Assembly (NCBI GenBank): GCA_036768485.1
Contig: JAVLUZ010000228.1
Span: 1,041,571 to 1,105,570 of the forward strand
Reading direction: 5' to 3'
DNA: 64,000 nt
Source of the DNA: Mermis nigrescens
Taxonomy: Eukaryota; Nematoda; Enoplea; Mermithida; Mermithidae
Shown: in pieces, positions 21,262 through 34,763 of the stretch
How positions within the stretch are numbered: the stretch's first letter is position 1
How the letters are laid out: each line of letters starts with the position of its first letter
Position numbers and translations under genes: made by a program
The notes under the pieces: model-generated
What the model was told of the DNA's origin: nothing
Database searches by the model: none
What the model saw: the letters and a program-made list of their open reading frames with translations, nothing else

Positions 21262-23247
21262 GTACCCTACTTTTAATTAGAATGATTAAGTGAATCAGTA
21301 AGTAAACACATACGGTAATGTGCTACAATAATGACATCAGTTCAATAACGCTGAAAACAATATTGTCATCAGCATCACCATTATACTTTTAAACATGATC
21401 ACCTTTTACCTTATTAAAACAGATCAAATGTTTTCAGCGTAAACTATAAGCAAGAACACTTACACTCAGATTCGTCACCCTGGCGTTACATGGAACATTT
21501 TTAAAAAATTGAGCTTTTGTAAAGCTTTTGAACTAAAATTAATTTTCAGTGTAAACTTGGCATAACTACAGGATGTTAAGAAAGAAAGCGGTCAGATTCA
21601 TAATCCTGACCTTACGGAATATGATTTGAAAAAAATTTACGTTTTGTAATGCTCTGCATATAAACTAAATTTATAGTGTAAACTTTACTCAACAAGAGTA
21701 AATAAATAGTATACTTTTACACAAATACTGAGTGTAGAGAAAACTAACAGTCATATCCGTAATTTTGACATTATATAGAATATTTTTAAGAAAAATTAAG
21801 CTGCCGCAATGCTCTAGAACTGAAATTAATTTTCAGTGTAAAATTAACACAACCACTGAGTGTAAAGAGGATTTTAGTCGGATTCGTAATTCTGTTTGCA
21901 CGCTGATATTCCGATCAATATTTATAAAAAAATTAAGTCTCCACAATGGTCTGAGGGCAAGTTAACATTAGATGTTAACCACTTTACACCACTGTTGAGT
22001 GTAAACAAACGCGCTCAACTGCTGTATGACGTTTGATATTTGATATATTTTTTGACATGAGATCACCTCCAGACTCATAAGCGGAGAAGCTGGCAGAAAA
22101 AAACGAGTCATAAACAGGTTTAGCACCCACAATTTTTCGACTTTACAACTCCCGAAAAGCTCAATTTTGATGCAAATAAACGCAATTTGCTGTGGCGTGT
22201 ACCCCTTACGAGGTGCTTTATTTTTATTCTATTCCACTTATTCCGACTTCTAAATGGAGAAAGTGGCGAACAAAACAAGGAACAAAATTGTACTTTTTCA
22301 CCATCTACCACATTGTAAACTTCAAAAATCTGAACCTAACTCCCTATTGAGTGTAAACAAACTCGGTTCAAGCCACTTTGTAGCATTTTAATTGTAGTAC
22401 GTTTGTATGTGCAAAACTTTTGTTGCAAAAAATATTTGATATGATTTACCGATCAAAATAGGAAAAAACGGGTTTTTTTGTCTCTTTTACACCCCTGATT
22501 CCGAACTTTCCACCCCCGTCAATAATTCAATATTGCGTTTTTTTAAACGCGGTTTGCTGCGACATGTAGCCCTTAGAAGACACTTTATTTCTATACCATT
22601 TAATTTATTGTGATCAATAAGCGGATAGGTTGGCAGAGAAATCTGTGACAAAATCTATTTTTTACAACATCCACTACAGTGTAAAGTTTAAACCACTGAT
22701 ACTAACTCCGGATTGAGTTTCAAAAAGTTTGCGGATAAGCCAAAGGTAGCCCTTGATCCGTAGTACATTTCCATAAATAGGTTTTTGGGGGACTCTTATA
22801 CAAAGAATTTGACAGACATAAACAGGTCAAAAACTCGACCAAAATGTGTCTTTTCACCCCCAGATTTTCATACTCTTTACACTCCCATTCGAGAATTAAT
22901 AAAAATTCAAAAAACAAAAAAAGTGCCATCTGGAAAATTTCTTCCTCTACAATTCTATATAATTAGATTGTGCAAAGCTCTTCTGCTGAGTTGTGTACAA
23001 GCTCTCCAAACAAACCAATAAAATTTTGTCTATGTTATAACGTTACACCCATACTTTACACGTTCTTCACACAGTCAGCACTGAGTGTAAAGAAAAACAA
23101 AAAAACACAGGCAGCGAATTTTTTAATTATCTTTCTTTTTAAAAAAAGCTGCACCTTCCAGATGTGCCCCAGTATAGCTGTAGGGGGTGCACAGGTGTTG
23201 GGGGTACCCAAGTATATTATAGGTATGCGCTAACGCGCTACCTATGA
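21262..23247 (+). repeat. Left arm of a long inverted repeat, GTGTAAA-rich
   Basis: The arm matches the reverse complement of 27109-30211 from its R-proximal end (ACTTTTAATTAG..., ...AACAATATTGT) to its inner end (GGGTACCCAAGTATATTATA...GCTAACGCGCTACCTATGA). The interior is an irregular array of about 140-160 bp units, each with GTGTAAA or TTTACAC. No gene is supported within it. Confidence 0.8.
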
Positions 23248-23439
23248 AGTGGACAAACAATTTTAAATGAAACCTATGAAAAACTAGGGTTTTGGCCAAA
23301 AATGGTAAAAAAGTGCCTTAAAATGACCTAAAAACAACAATTGCCAAAAAGATGGGGGTAGGGGTAAAAATTTTCTGCATTTGGAGGGATGGGGGACGGC
23401 CACCCAACCTTGGGGGGATTCCCTGAACCCCTCTGTTAC

Positions 23440-23720
23440 ACGAATGATTGTATAGTCCACAAATGTTTCAAATAATAAGAAAATGTCTTCATACGTACAC
23501 ACTGAACGTGCAATGCATATTGACAAGTACGGTCCGTCAACGGTGTGCCAGCAATGGGAGAGGGCGTTGCGTCCAGGACCTGCCCCAAGGCCACATTATT
23601 GGCCAAGGCGCTCCTGTTCGAGCAGGGCGATCGCAACTCCGAGGTCCCCGTATAGCCGTGGCGCCTTGCTGCTCATAAGGCACGCTGCACGGCTGCTTGC
23701 TGCTGAGAATCTTTAGGCAT
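23440..23720 (-). pseudogene. Exon-like island of the MPK family, copy 2
   Basis: A minus-strand ATG near 23718 begins a GC-rich island homologous to 5400-5700. A TGA interrupts the initial frame after about 15 codons, and a second frame is open through a segment with TPLTDRT. A possible GTATGA donor sits at the same aligned place as in the other copy. It lies in the spacer between the two arms of the long inverted repeat. Function is unknown. Confidence 0.3.
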
Positions 23721-23859
23721 TGTTTATAACTAAGGAACAACATGTCTGCATCAATCTTATTGAAAAATGTCAGCACGCAAAAGAATGCGGGTGAGAACAT
23801 ACAGAAAAGTGCAAGTTTAAAAAAAATACTATCTAATATATATAATATCAAATACTTAT

Positions 23860-24640
23860 TACTTCTTGTTGATGTTTAGGCCGCGCCAAATTTTGTAATG
23901 CAAAAACGTTTTTAGAGAGGTAAATTGTCAAAATTTTCCAGCGCATGGCGCCGGATTGATTTAATTTTATTATTCGTTCTTGACAGTTAGGCCGCGCCGG
24001 ACTTGGACAATTTTTGTAATGCAAAAACGCGTTTTAGAGAGGTAAATTGTCAAAATTTTCCTTAATTTTATTACTTCTTGTTGATGTTTAGGCCGCTCCT
24101 AATTTTGTAATGCGAAAACGCTTTTAGAGAGGTAAATTGTCAAAATTTTCCAGGGCATGGCACCGGATTGATTTAATTTTATTAGTCTTTCTTTACATTT
24201 ATGCCGCGCCAGATTTGGACAAATTTTGTAATGCAAAAATGCGTTTTATAGAGGTAAATTGTCAAAATTTTCCTCAATTTTATTACTTCTTGTTGATGTT
24301 TAGGCCGCTGCAGATTTTGTCAACTTTTGTAGCAAAAACGCTTTTAGAGAGGTAAATTATCAAAATTTTCCAGCGCGTAACGCCAGATTCATTAATTTTG
24401 TTATTCGTTCTTGACGTTTAGGCCGCGGCGGATTTGGACAATTTTTTAATGCAAAAACGCGTTTTAGAAGTAAATTGTCAAAATTTTTCCGGCGCTTTGC
24501 GCTGGATTGATTTAATTTTATTACTTCTTGTTGATGTTTAGACCGCCCTGGATTTGGTCAACTTTTGTAATACAAAAATGCGTTTTACAGAGGCGAATTG
24601 TAAAATTTTTTGGTGAATTGTCAAATTTTTTTGGTGAATT
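23860..24640. repeat. Tandem repeat, about 110-bp units
   Basis: Seven units are marked by GTTTAGGCCGC-like and GGTAAATTGTCAAAATTTTCC sequences, spaced roughly 100-120 bp. Alternate units carry CAGCGCATGGCGCCGG, which suggests a 220-bp higher-order period. Confidence 0.75.
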
Positions 24641-25129
24641 GTCAAATCACAAATTATTAAGCAATTTCTACTGATACATATTCTGGAGTTTTTTCTGCTC
24701 CCCAAAACGTTTTTTAAAAGTTTCCCAGCAAATATCTCAGCCAATCCCAACGTTTTCTCATTCCAAGGGCATGCACTTTTAACACTTTTTGTCGCTTTTA
24801 TACATAAATGGCTGGTTTTTCAAAATTTTTGTGCATTTCAAGCAGGATTTACATTTGAAATTAATATGTACTATTTTACAATATTAAAATGAGAAACTCT
24901 TTAAAAAGTCTTATTTTAACACAATTAGTTGCATAAAAAATAAGCATATTAAAGGCGGCAAATGTCTGCTTCAAGATTAAACGCCAATTGCTGCTAATAT
25001 AATTTGTTTTTAAACATAATTGTTATGCAAATTATTGCTTGCACTATTTTTAACTATACTAATTTTGACACACCATTTTTAATTAAAAAATCATATCGCG
25101 AGAAATAGTGTGACTTCGCCTGAAATGAT

Positions 25130-25430
25130 GAATGGACTTTGCATGGAAGACCATGTTAAAAATTCGGAGCATAAATTTTTACAAGCAGGAGTTACGTAGC
25201 AACCACTTTTCTGACTTAGGCAACCAACCAAAAAATAGGACTCCGGTACCAGCTGGGACTATGATGCTTGCCCAGCTATTCTTAGAATCAAGCATTACTC
25301 GTACTGAGGATGTAAAAGCAGGGGATTGGGAAAAGTTACCTATGCATGCAAAAGACAAAAATCTGCAAAAAATTTGACTGTCTCTAAGCAATGCAAAAAT
25401 TGAAGTATATTCTGCAGCCTGCAGAAGGAA
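25130..25430 (+). repeat. Partial, diverged R copy with short ORF
   Basis: From about 25300 the sequence matches the inner part of R (GAGGATGTAAAAGCAGGGG...TATATTCTGCAG). The terminal GCAAAG end is missing. A short frame from 25132 is not convincing as a gene. Confidence 0.5.
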
Positions 25431-25899
25431 GTACCATTTTTGTCAGAAAAATTAACAGCACAATAGCTAATTGCTTCCAAAGATCACTTTGAATTCAGGA
25501 AATGTATAATGATTACAAACCTTGTGCAATATAGTTCAAACAAATGACGACCAAGCAAATAACTCTAGGATTCAATTACTAGCTGAACCGTGTGGGCAGG
25601 CAAGCGTAATAATGAGCGAGGCAATATCTTCACCACATATGCACACTGGGGGGTATGGGGGGTATCCCCCTTACCACAACTTTCGGAAGATATACCCACC
25701 TCAGTGGCCGTTTTGGGACCAGAACCTGTTGCTCGAACCATGAAAAAGCGTTGAATGACATCTAAGAGTACAGTTTTAGGTACCTTATACTTATTTTTCG
25801 AGCAGTAGCCTGTCCAATTAATACTTCCAGACAATTTTCTTCCATTATTTTGTATATTTTTGATGTTGCAGGTCGTGATCATGTGTGATTGAAAATATG

Positions 25900-27108
25900 T
25901 ACCCACCTATTAATATATTAATAACATGTGAATACTAATTTTAGCGATAATAACACATTGTTAAATTCACTTTAGGTGACAGCTTGCTGCCATTCAGTAT
26001 AGCACCAATTTATTTTTGAAGGCACTATATCATCTTGTTCAAAAATTCCACAAATTTTTTTACAAAGTCAATTTTTCCAGATTTTGTTGGCCCTTCAACA
26101 ATACACTCAATTGGATATTCCACTTCACATCCATTTTATTGTATACTATAAAATAATGACCAGGTTTATTGGAGTCTGAACATTTTAACTTCCATTTTAA
26201 CAAAATTTGAAACTCTTCTTCAGTGTATGAATATATATGAGTTATGGAATTTTTTTCTGTCATTGAAAGCATCAATTGTCAATTTATTAGGGAGAGAATA
26301 AATATAGCAAATTTTTCTTGCTTAGCAACAGTCAAGTTATAAATAAATGTCTTGTTGACATAAGTTGGTAAGCCTATAGGATGGTTCTTATTCTTCTCAG
26401 AACAACTCACAATAAAATTCAACTTTTTCAGTATTATTAATATTTGGCACATGCCTTATTGTCAACTCATGATTTCTTGACATGTTATCAAGTGAAAGCA
26501 ATCTCCAATTATCATAATATTCAAAAGTCAAGTCTATTAATAATTATAATTGTGAATATGAATGTCACATATGACATTATAATCATGATTCAATCTAGAT
26601 AACAGTTTTTGTGCAGCGTTTAAATAGAATTTGTTTCTTTAGGAACCATTCATAGTTTATCATAGGAATAGCATACTTCCATTCTCCCCGATTTTTCAGA
26701 AGCTTATCAATCTTAATGACAAACTATTGTCTTATTTTTGCTTAAGCCTTAAAGTAACAAACACATTTCAACCAGAGATAGTTGAATTAAACTCTTGTTT
26801 CACTTATTATACATAAAATATAAGCCCTATCATCCATTACAGCCAAAACATAATCACATGCTAACAATAAAACTTATCCTTAAATATTACTAGGAATTAT
26901 ATCAAATTTATTCAACTCATATCAAAATCATATAGAACCTCAATTAGAAATATGCTGAAACTCAATTCCTAATTGCTTTTGCCCGAGAACCAAATGACAC
27001 ATATATACTTCTACCTACTGTATTGCCAACAATTCTTTTAAGAATGCTTTTAATAATATCACTAACAAAGTTAACAAATGAGTTGCATTTAGACTCCACC
27101 TGTCTAGT
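25900..27108. other. AT-rich spacer, no gene recognised
   Basis: This is the inner spacer of the long inverted repeat. A minus-strand frame at 26060-26275 (71 codons) is AT-rich with no motif. I see nothing that looks like a transposase. Confidence 0.4.
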
Positions 27109-30100
27109 CATAGGTAGCGCGTTAGCTGCGTACCTATAATATACTTGGGTACCCCCAACACCTGGGCACCCCCTACAGCTATAACGGGACACTTCTGGAA
27201 GGTGCGGTTTTTTTTAAAGAAAGATAATAAAAAAATTCGCTGCCCGTGTTTTTTGTTTTTCTTGAAACTCAAAATTGACTGTGTAAAGAAGGTGTAAAGT
27301 TTTTGTGTAACGTTATAACATAGGACAAATTTTGGGACCTTTTTACTGCGGCATGTGGACAACTGAGTATTGATGACTCAAAGGATTGAACAGAATAGGA
27401 TAATAGAGGGATGAATTCTACAGATGACACTTTTTTTGTTTTTTGAAATTCGCATTATTTATCGAACGGCAGTGTAAAGAGTGCGAAAATCTGGGGGTGA
27501 AAAAGCACTTTTTGGTCGAGTTTTCAACCTTCCTATGTCCGATACTAACTCCGGTTATGAGGTTTTTAAAATGTTTTCTGACAGAAATGTAGAGCGGATC
27601 AAGGGCTACATTCTGCATATAAGCAAAGTCTTCTATGCTCTATGGTGAGTTAGATCCTGGGGTTTAAAGTTTACACTCTAGTGGATGGTGTAAAAAACGG
27701 ATTTTAACTAAGATTTCTCTGCCAAATTTTTCCGCTTATGAGTCAGTGCAAATCGAAGACAGCATTAATAAAGTGCCTTACAGGGGCTAAACATCGCAGC
27801 AAACCGCATTTAAAAAAACGCAATATTGAGTTATTTATGGGGGTGTAAAGTTCGAAATCAGAGGTAAAAAATGGGCTAAAAAACACGTTTTTTCCGAAGT
27901 TTGATTGATAAATCATGCCAAATAATTTTTGCAACAGAATTTTGGCACACAGGAATGTACTACGATTTAAAAGCTACAAATTGTACCAAACCGAATTTCT
28001 TTAAACTCAATGGGGAGTTCGGTACGGAATTTTAAAGTTTACAGTGTTCTAAATGATGGAAAATACGTTTTTGTTGCGTTTTTTGTTCGCCACTTTCTCC
28101 GTCCAGAAGTCGGGATAAGTCTAATAGAATAAAAATAAAGTGCTTTATATCGGATGCATGTCAAAGCAAATTGTCTATACATTGATATTTAGCGAGTGTA
28201 AAGTCAAAAATTTGGAGTCTAAAATGCGTTTCTGTCTTGTTTTTTCTGCCTGCTTCTCCGGATACGAGTCAGGGACACGTTTATCAAGTCTAGAAATGGA
28301 CCAGGAACCAAATTTGATATGCCAGTCTGGCACATATGTTTACACTCTACGGTGTTGTAAAGTAGTTTACACCAATTGTTAGTTTGCCCATAGAACATTA
28401 TGTAGACTTAATTTTTTCATAAATATTAATCGTAATATCGGGACAATATCAAAATTACGAATCTGACTCAAAATCTTCTTTACACTAGGTGTTTACATGA
28501 AGTTTACACTACATATGTATTTATCTTCGTTTTTGAGCATTCCAGAAACCTAATTTTTTCCTGGAGTCTAGAAGTTTTCAAAGGATCATATGTGAGACGT
28601 CACGTAGGTGCGTTTGTTTACATCCAACAGTGATGTAAAGTAGTTTACACTCATTGTTTATATGTCCTCAGACCATTGTAGAGACATAATTTTTTCATGA
28701 ATGTTGATCATAATATCCGAGTAATTTTTTACACTGCATGTTAGCCTTTGTTCTAGAGCATTGCAAAAACCGAAATTTTTCCTGAGATATAAAAATTTAC
28801 AGGGAATGAAATATATACGTCAGTTGGGCGCGCTTGCTTACACTCAGCAGTATTGCAAAGTGGTTTAAACCTAATGTTTATTGTCTTTAAAACATTATGG
28901 ACTCATTTTTAAATAAATGTTGAAAGTAATATGGGAGCAATATCAAAATTACGAATCCGACTAAAATATTCTTTACGCTATGTGTTTGTGTAAAGTTTAC
29001 ATTACGTGTTAACCTTAATTCGATAGACTTGCAGAGACTTTGTAACTGAAGTCAAGAAATTTTCAAGGATTCATATGTGAGACATCAATTAAGTGAGTTT
29101 GTTTACCCTCAAAAGTAATCTAAAGTGATTTAAAAATTATGTTCAAGTGTCCTTAGATCATTGAAGAGATGTAATTTTGTCTTAAATGGGTTGCATTAAA
29201 GTTAAATCCTTCTTAGCCGTGTTTATAATATGTTTCACAAAATCTTGCACATGGAGAGCTATCGTTTAATTGATGTAAATTGCCTGCAAAAGTGGTTTAA
29301 AATGAACCAGCAATCACACTACTGTGCACAGAAGTCGACAAAGATATGCAGCTTTATTGTAATCATGTACATTAATAAGCCGTAAACTGTTAGTATTCTC
29401 TACACCTAGTAGTTGTGTAAAGTTTGCACTATTCATTTGTTGTTAATATGTAGTCTATACTACAAATTTATTTTACTACCAAATCGAAGCGTTAGTGTTC
29501 CTTACATTTGATATTTGCGTGAAGGTTTTGAATTTTTGCCGAAAAACTTTGCCTTCTAATTTACCAACATCCCGCCTTTTCCATTTTCTTAAAGTTTAAA
29601 ATCTTTTATAAGTCTCTTAATAATTTAATAGTAGGTTTTAACTTTAAGTTTCTCTTGGTTTACAACTCTCGCTTAGCAAGCTCATTTTTCAAAACTTTTT
29701 CATAGTGATCAGATTAGTCGCGTTTAGTTTGGAATTGGTGGACGGTCGTTATTTTATTACTCGGCTTAAATAAACCAAGTGACTATCTTTTGATTATTTT
29801 CTTTATCGCAAATTCAAACACCCTATTTTCAATTTGAAAATTGACCCAATTTTCAATTTGAAAATTGATCCAATTTTCAATTTGAAAATTGAAAATTGGG
29901 TGTTTTCAATTTCAAAAGTCACAACACATTGTGCTTGTGTATTGATTGAGTGAGGATTTGCAATGTGAATTCGTTGGTTAAATATTTGTGCTTGATTATA
30001 AGTGAACTGCACATTAAGAAGAAATAACTTAATGGAGTTTTAATTTGAAAATGGATGGTGTCAATAAGGTTGTCTTGTTTAAAAAGGATAATGCTGATGT

Positions 30101-30211
30101 TAAGAACAATATTGTTTTCCGCGTTCCTGGACTGTTGTCATTATTGTGGCATATTACTGATTGTGTTTACTGACTGATGTACTGAAATCACGCTAATTAA
30201 AAGTAGTGTAC
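27109..30211 (-). repeat. Right arm of the long inverted repeat
   Basis: The reverse complement aligns with 21262-23247 at both ends and in between, but it is about 1.1 kb longer because it holds more repeat units. Dense TTTACAC/GTGTAAA motifs continue to about 29530. The region 29560-30150 is less repetitive. Confidence 0.8.
29826..29900. repeat. 24-bp near-palindromic repeat
   Basis: Three tandem units of ATTTTCAATTTGAAAATTGA with spacers lie close to the outer end of the right arm. Each unit is nearly self-complementary and could form a hairpin. Confidence 0.8.
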
Positions 30212-30213
30212 TA

Positions 30214-30973
30214 GCAAAGAAAAATGCTCCGATGGAACAAAAAAGATGAATATACTTGGAATTGTGGATTATTATGGATGTAAAAGGAGGGGACTAGGAA
30301 AAATCTACCTAAAGTCGGAAAATCTGCTAAAAATCACACTTTCTCTAAGCAACGCAAAAAATCGATGTATATTCTGCGGCCTCTAAAAAAGTGTCTTTTT
30401 TAAATAATGTTCGAAGTTTCAGATAAGAGTGTATAAACGTAATCTATCAAGGTTACTTTTTTTAAATTGCTGGCACCTGATTGATAGAAAACTAAGAGGT
30501 ATTGTATTTAAAGTTCTTTTATTTTGTTATGAGCATTATAGCAAGCAAAGCAGGAGCCGATTGATTAGTGCATACAATCGTTTCGGGCATGCTAGTGTAT
30601 CTACATTTAGTCTGTTTCAAGTCAACTTACGCGTTTCCTACTGTTTTAAACCAACCATGTCTTCAATTGTCTTCGATGTTTGCTATTTCATTCAATTGGC
30701 TTGGAAGACTGTTAGTTTACTTAATATCATTTCCCATAGCTACTGCATAGCTAACGTGCTGCTGTTTCAATCATTGTTATGGTTGAATATTTATTTTAAT
30801 CTGTTGGCCGCAGAATATACATCGATTTTTTGCGTTGCTTAGAGAAAGTGTGATTTTTAGCAGATTTTCCGACTTTAGGTAGATTTTTCCTAGTCCCCTC
30901 CTTTTACATCCATAATAATCCACAATTCCAAGTATATTCATCTTTTTTGTTCCATCGGAGCATTTTTCTTTGC
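30214..30973. mobile_element. R-bounded DNA transposon, 0.76 kb
   Basis: The inverted repeats 30214-30385 and 30806-30973 are almost identical (about 170 bp) and are flanked by TA (30212-30213, 30974-30975). The 420-bp interior differs from that of 20157-21259 and has no transposase motif. Near-identity of the two ends suggests recent movement or gene conversion. Confidence 0.85.
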
Positions 30974-30975
30974 TA

Positions 30976-31990
30976 TGTTTAAATGGTGCAACGCTAAAGC
31001 ATCAAGACCTAAGGCAAGTAATGATAAAACTTCAGGATAAGCTTGGAGTCCGCCTATTTTTTGAAACTTTTGTGGACCTGAAAGAACTTTAGGCTAAGAA
31101 CTTCAGGCTTTGAGAATTACACTTTATGGATTAGCTGTTTGGTGTTGATGGATTGTTTCTATAAACTTGCAATTCAGTTGGTGTGTATTAAATAAAAATT
31201 GACATAGTCAACCAAGTTTATAATTATATTTTTTCTCGGAAGTTTTTCAGCTGTGACAATATTTTGGCAAGCACATCATGGAGAAGAATTGGAGGAAAGA
31301 AAGCTCAAAGACAAGTGGTAAATATTTTAGACATAGAGCAACAGAAAAAATAATTAATAATATCTTATTATTCACCATTTTTTTCAAAAAATGGGATTTT
31401 ACAATCATTAACTTCTTTCTTGTCATCAAATTTTTTATATTTTGGCTTCAAATTTTCACCTAATAACATTGTTGTTAAGAATTGAATATAACTACCATTT
31501 TTTCAACATATTGATATTGACAACTAAAAACTATTTGCAAGGCACATATAAGCTATGTGAAAAAAGGAAATGTATATAACTCACAATAAAGCTAATAGCT
31601 AATAGCCCAAAGTTATTAAACCTATACTTCTAGTTTTTGTAATTTTTGGGGTCCCCACTGACAAGTCAATAAACGGTGTGCAAGGTTCATTGGCGTGTTC
31701 TTTGTCAGTAGTACTCTCCATTTGAATATTGAAAATAGAAGAGGCAAATTTTGTTGAGAACACAATAGTGAATAACAATAAAATTGTAAAATAATTATTA
31801 GAAATAATATATGAAGCGAGAAAAGTAAATTTTTCTATTAAGGAAAATAGATTCAAAACAATGTAAAAATGTGATGGAAAAAAGTCTAGAAGAAGTTGAT
31901 CATTCTAGTACAGAGGAGGTTGAAACTACTCTGCATTTGAAAAGTTAGACGAGTTTTACCATACTTCAGGAAGCCCATCAAATTTTTCAT
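30976..31990. other. AT-rich interval, no gene seen
   Basis: Only short overlapping frames are present. The interval may include the 5' leader of the gag fragment that follows, but I could not identify an LTR. Confidence 0.4.
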
Positions 31991-31993
31991 AAT

Positions 31994-33001
31994 TTGCTTT
32001 TCCAATCTACTTTTAATATTCCACAAATTTCTAGTCCTACAGGTCCTGGGTCTACTCCTAATCCTAAATTTACTGAATATAAGCCAAATTTCTCAGCTCA
32101 ATTGCTTAAACAATTTAAAAATTATTTAGTCAGAAAGTGTTTTAAAGTTTTGACTAGAAAGATGACTAAAGATCCAGAAGAATTAGAGGAAACCTTGAAA
32201 AGAGCTTTTATTGCTTTTGGGACTCCAATTTATGTCAAACTTAAAAAATTGTAGAATACTGTGAATATGTTTGGAAATCCGGCTAATCAAAGTACATCTC
32301 AAGATGCGGGATTTTTAACAGGCGACCCACTTCTTTGTTTAAGTACTCATGTTAGATTATAAACCCCCAAAATCATTCTCAGGTGCTTTTGGTGAATCTT
32401 TGGAAGACTGGCTCCAGAAATTCAATTGCTATATGATGCTTCATGGTATACCAAACCTAGTACAGACAATGCATATAAAATCGCATTTTTGGAATCAAAT
32501 TTGACAGGTCCCACATTAGTAGCATTTACTGAGGCACAGAAAACAATTTGTGAAGCTATTTATGATGATTTAGTTGATAATCTAAAGGAAACTTTCCCAG
32601 AAAATAGAGACTTCAATGCTTATCAGAAAATAATATTTGATGCAAAACAATGTAGAAATGAAAGCGTATTGTAATTTTCAGATTGTTTGCAATTTTTATC
32701 TAAATTAGCTTACCCAGATGTACCTGAAAAAAACCAAGAAGCCTTTATTAAACCCATATCTATTAAGGGAGTACTTCCACTAATTTATGAGGATTTAAAA
32801 TTTAACAAGTATAAAACTTTACACGAAGCTGTAAAAAAAACTTGTTTTGTAGAACAGCAGGTTTTAAGAGAGGATATGCAAGAATATTCAAATCCACCGC
32901 ATCAGTCATTAAATCATAATCTTTCAGTTTTACCTTTAGAAAACCCCACAAAACATAGAACACAAGTTAGACAAAATCAAAGCCATGAGTGGATCAGCTG
33001 A
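31994..33001 (+). pseudogene. Ty3/gypsy-like gag fragment (broken)
   Basis: A Gag-like segment contains FSGAFGESLEDWLQKF, then NAYKIAFLESNLTGP, and later an ENRDFNAYQKI region. This follows the order of the capsid domain of Ty3/gypsy Gags. It is split by a frameshift near 32427 and by a stop near 32674. No downstream zinc knuckle, protease or pol follows; a TA microsatellite begins 350 bp later. It is not contiguous with the gypsy pol at 55700-59330, which lies on the other strand. Confidence 0.65.
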
Positions 33002-33355
33002 ATTGCTTATGCGTTGAAACAGATTGAAATGCTTAAATAACTTTATTGTTGTTGTTTGAGTAAAAGAGAAAAAACAAAATGCATTGCAAAATATGCAAGG
33101 GAGAATTAATAATTTGATCAAGCTAAGTGAATCGGCAAATGAAATGTGAATCGTGTGCCGGGTTGGGTGTAGTACTTAACCTATGTAATGCTTAGTACGT
33201 GCTTTATTATAACTAGCGCATTTTACGCGTAAGACACCAAGTCGTGCATCTTGAACTGGAAAAATTGGTATGCTCACATGGCTAGATCAAAAAGGTGTGC
33301 ATTTTTCAATTGATTAAAAACAAAAAAAATGAGGAAAAACATATATAGAAAAATA

Positions 33356-33473
<118 letters not shown>

Positions 33474-33840
33474 AATCTTTTCATTTATATTTTATATAAT
33501 ATTTATTTTTTAATATTGGCTAAGCCGCAAATGCTTCGCTGATGAGGTCAGCAAGATCAAGAAGTTGGACTTTGATCTTTTGCAAAAAGCCTTACCAGCT
33601 GGTCGGAAGGACTGTTAGAGTTGCCCACGGCACTAGCTTATTCAACCCGTAGCGCATCAAAAGTAAATATTACATAATAATTAAGCATATTAAAATATAA
33701 AAATTAAGATCAGCCCTGGAATGCTGCCAACAAATCAGATAGGTTAGTGCTAAAAAATTTTCACTTCTTGGCCCTTCAATTCCATAAAAAGTGCATGCGC
33801 AACAATAAAAACATTTGCTCACCTCTGTAAATATATCAAA

Positions 33841-34224
33841 ATGGCTTTATGTGAAAGTATCAATTGGATAATCAATGCAGCACTTGTTGACCCCAATGGG
33901 AGGTGTATTGATATGATCATGCCCCCAGCAGTCTGGCGCCAATTGTGACCACCTGTCTATTGATGATAAACAACAACTACGAAACCAAACATTGATGGCA
34001 TATTTTGATGGTATGTTGCAGCGATACCTGCAACCCACACAGCAGGTTGTTGATGACAAAGCACCAATGGCAATGGGCACCAATCATCCAAATGATCAAT
34101 GAGGGTAATAGCGCCCTAGTGCAAGGCGCCTCAGGGCAACCTTTTGGCCGCTGAGGTCAATTAAGCCAATGTTTTTGGCCCCGCACCGCTGCCAATTGTC
34201 AGCCTCAACCAGCATACTCTGTTG
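33841..34224 (+). pseudogene. Exon of an unknown gene, frameshifted
   Basis: An ATG at 33841 opens about 36 codons. After a shift near 33950 another frame is open for over 50 codons, with normal-looking composition and an LSIDDKQQL segment. Two more shifts and a TAA follow before a donor (TTG/GTAAGG) at 34224. GC content is well above the AT-rich surroundings. I read this as a decayed first coding exon whose partner is 34764-35007. Its family is not recognised. Confidence 0.4.
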
Positions 34225-34259
34225 GTAAGGAAAAAATTGCTACCCTTTCAATATTATTT

Positions 34260-34700
34260 GGAAAAAATTAATTAGTGAAAATTTAGTTTTTATTAAAAAT
34301 TTAATATTAAAATTTGACGACTATTCACCACAATTTACTATTTATTTAATATTTATTTAGAATTTAATATATGAAAAAATAATGCCTGTATTTATTAAGT
34401 AGCAATTTAGCATGTATTAAATATTTATTGCCTATTTAATTATTGCTCATCACAATTTACCCTAATTTAGTATTTATAAATAATTTAATACCCAAATTTA
34501 TCGACTATTCACCACAATTTACCATTTATTTGATATTTTGTTTGGAATTCAATATATAAAACATAATGCCTGTATTTATTTAGTAGCAATTTAACATGTA
34601 TTAAAAATTTATTGCCTATTTAATTATTGCTCATCACAATTTACCATTCATTTAGTATTTATATAAGAAGAAATGTAATACCCTGATTAAGTATTTATTA
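34260..34700. repeat. AT-rich tandem duplication, about 184-bp unit
   Basis: Two units share ACTATTCACCACAATTTAC, AATGCCTGTATTTATT and TATTGCCTATTTAATTATTG. They fill most of the presumed intron between 34224 and 34764. Confidence 0.75.
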
Positions 34701-34763
34701 AAATATTTTGAATAAGAAGAAATTTATGCATTTATTTTCTGTGCAAAACCATTATATTTTTAG

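Noticed and set aside
30429..30842. 137-codon plus-strand frame inside the R element
   Set aside because: It runs into the inverted terminal repeat, has no codon bias or motif, and overlaps another frame. Not supported as a transposase.
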